Made by a program: the position numbers and the translations under genes. Positions 63,793 to 64,000 of a stretch of 64,000 nucleotides of DNA are shown here, one piece after another. The stretch comes from Pomphorhynchus laevis (Eukaryota > Acanthocephala > Palaeacanthocephala > Echinorhynchida > Pomphorhynchidae), in assembly GCA_012934845.2 (NCBI GenBank), contig WNNJ02002869.1, positions 26,833 through 90,832 of the forward strand, written 5' to 3'. The notes under the pieces were generated by a model. The model worked only from the letters and a program-made list of their open reading frames with translations, was not told the DNA's origin and made no database searches. Position 1 is the first letter of the stretch. Each line of letters starts with the position of its first letter.

Positions 63793-63826
63793 CTGACGAA
63801 GCTTTATTGTTGAAGCGAAACGCGTT
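63793..63826 (+). ncRNA. Hammerhead-like core, Penelope-type
   Basis: CTGACGA, stem II GCTT/AAGC, GAAACGCG. The base before the possible stem I would be G, which does not fit the N-U-H rule, so cleavage here is doubtful. Confidence 0.45.
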
Positions 63827-63952
63827 TATAAAAAACACATCAAGTGCTCTTATTTATTTTTGTCTTTTTTTGGCGGTTTTACTCAATAACAAAATATACA
63901 AAAAGGATCTCATAATGGACGATCCCGTCAACAGCCGGTTTAACGATTATTA

Positions 63953-63954
<2 letters not shown>

Positions 63955-64000
<46 letters not shown>
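63955..64000. repeat. TA microsatellite at window edge
   Basis: At least 22 TA units, continuing past the right edge. Confidence 0.95.

Overview
The window is AT-rich metazoan (invertebrate) DNA. The evidence is a spliced, intron-rich muscle-type coiled-coil gene, several clades of non-LTR retrotransposons, and many Penelope-like elements (PLEs). Nothing bacterial or organellar is present. The phylum cannot be fixed from sequence alone: one LINE resembles flatworm CR1-type elements, but a transposon is weak evidence for a host.

The only host gene I can reconstruct lies on the minus strand from 60434 down to 28616. Twenty short exons join in a single open frame with every splice phase consistent (2241 nt, 746 codons plus stop). 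It begins at the end of a myosin motor, passes through two IQ-type helices and the W-W-R-L-F neck signature, then a coiled-coil rod, and ends in a short polar tail. It fits a class XVIII (or divergent class II) myosin heavy chain; most of the motor lies beyond the right edge. Its introns are of two kinds: 41-55 bp introns, and longer ones (about 0.2-7 kb), most of which are filled with retroelements.

Region by region: 1-6400 holds an RTE-type LINE end, a TTAC-tailed retroposon with a 12-bp target duplication, a tandem repeat carrying hammerhead ribozymes, and PLE ends. 6421-14640 is a CR1-like LINE (A) interrupted by an L2-like LINE (B), with 1258-bp direct repeats on both sides of B. 15215-19385 is a broken single-ORF retroelement (F) split by a PLE-derived insert. 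19680-24760 is a second L2-like LINE (C) with a B-family copy nested in its 3' end. 25290-27220 carries RTE-like and G-type retroelement remains. From 28616 rightward is the myosin gene with PLEs, an H-type retroelement, an HSP90 gene fragment and palindromes in its introns. One PLE without the GIY-YIG nuclease (49620-52130) keeps a 702-codon open frame. Classical PLE fragments with GIY-YIG occur at 32460, 48325, 54600 and 61310.

The most notable observations are: a complete type III hammerhead ribozyme in a 316-bp tandem repeat (2332-2412, minus strand), with a neighbouring near-complete copy and pairing-preserving stem changes; a strongly conserved structured RNA segment with pseudoknot topology at the ends of the nuclease-less PLE family; and a recurring arrangement in which a retroelement copy is broken by an insert and then resumes hundreds of bases upstream, leaving long direct repeats with the geometry of target-site duplications.
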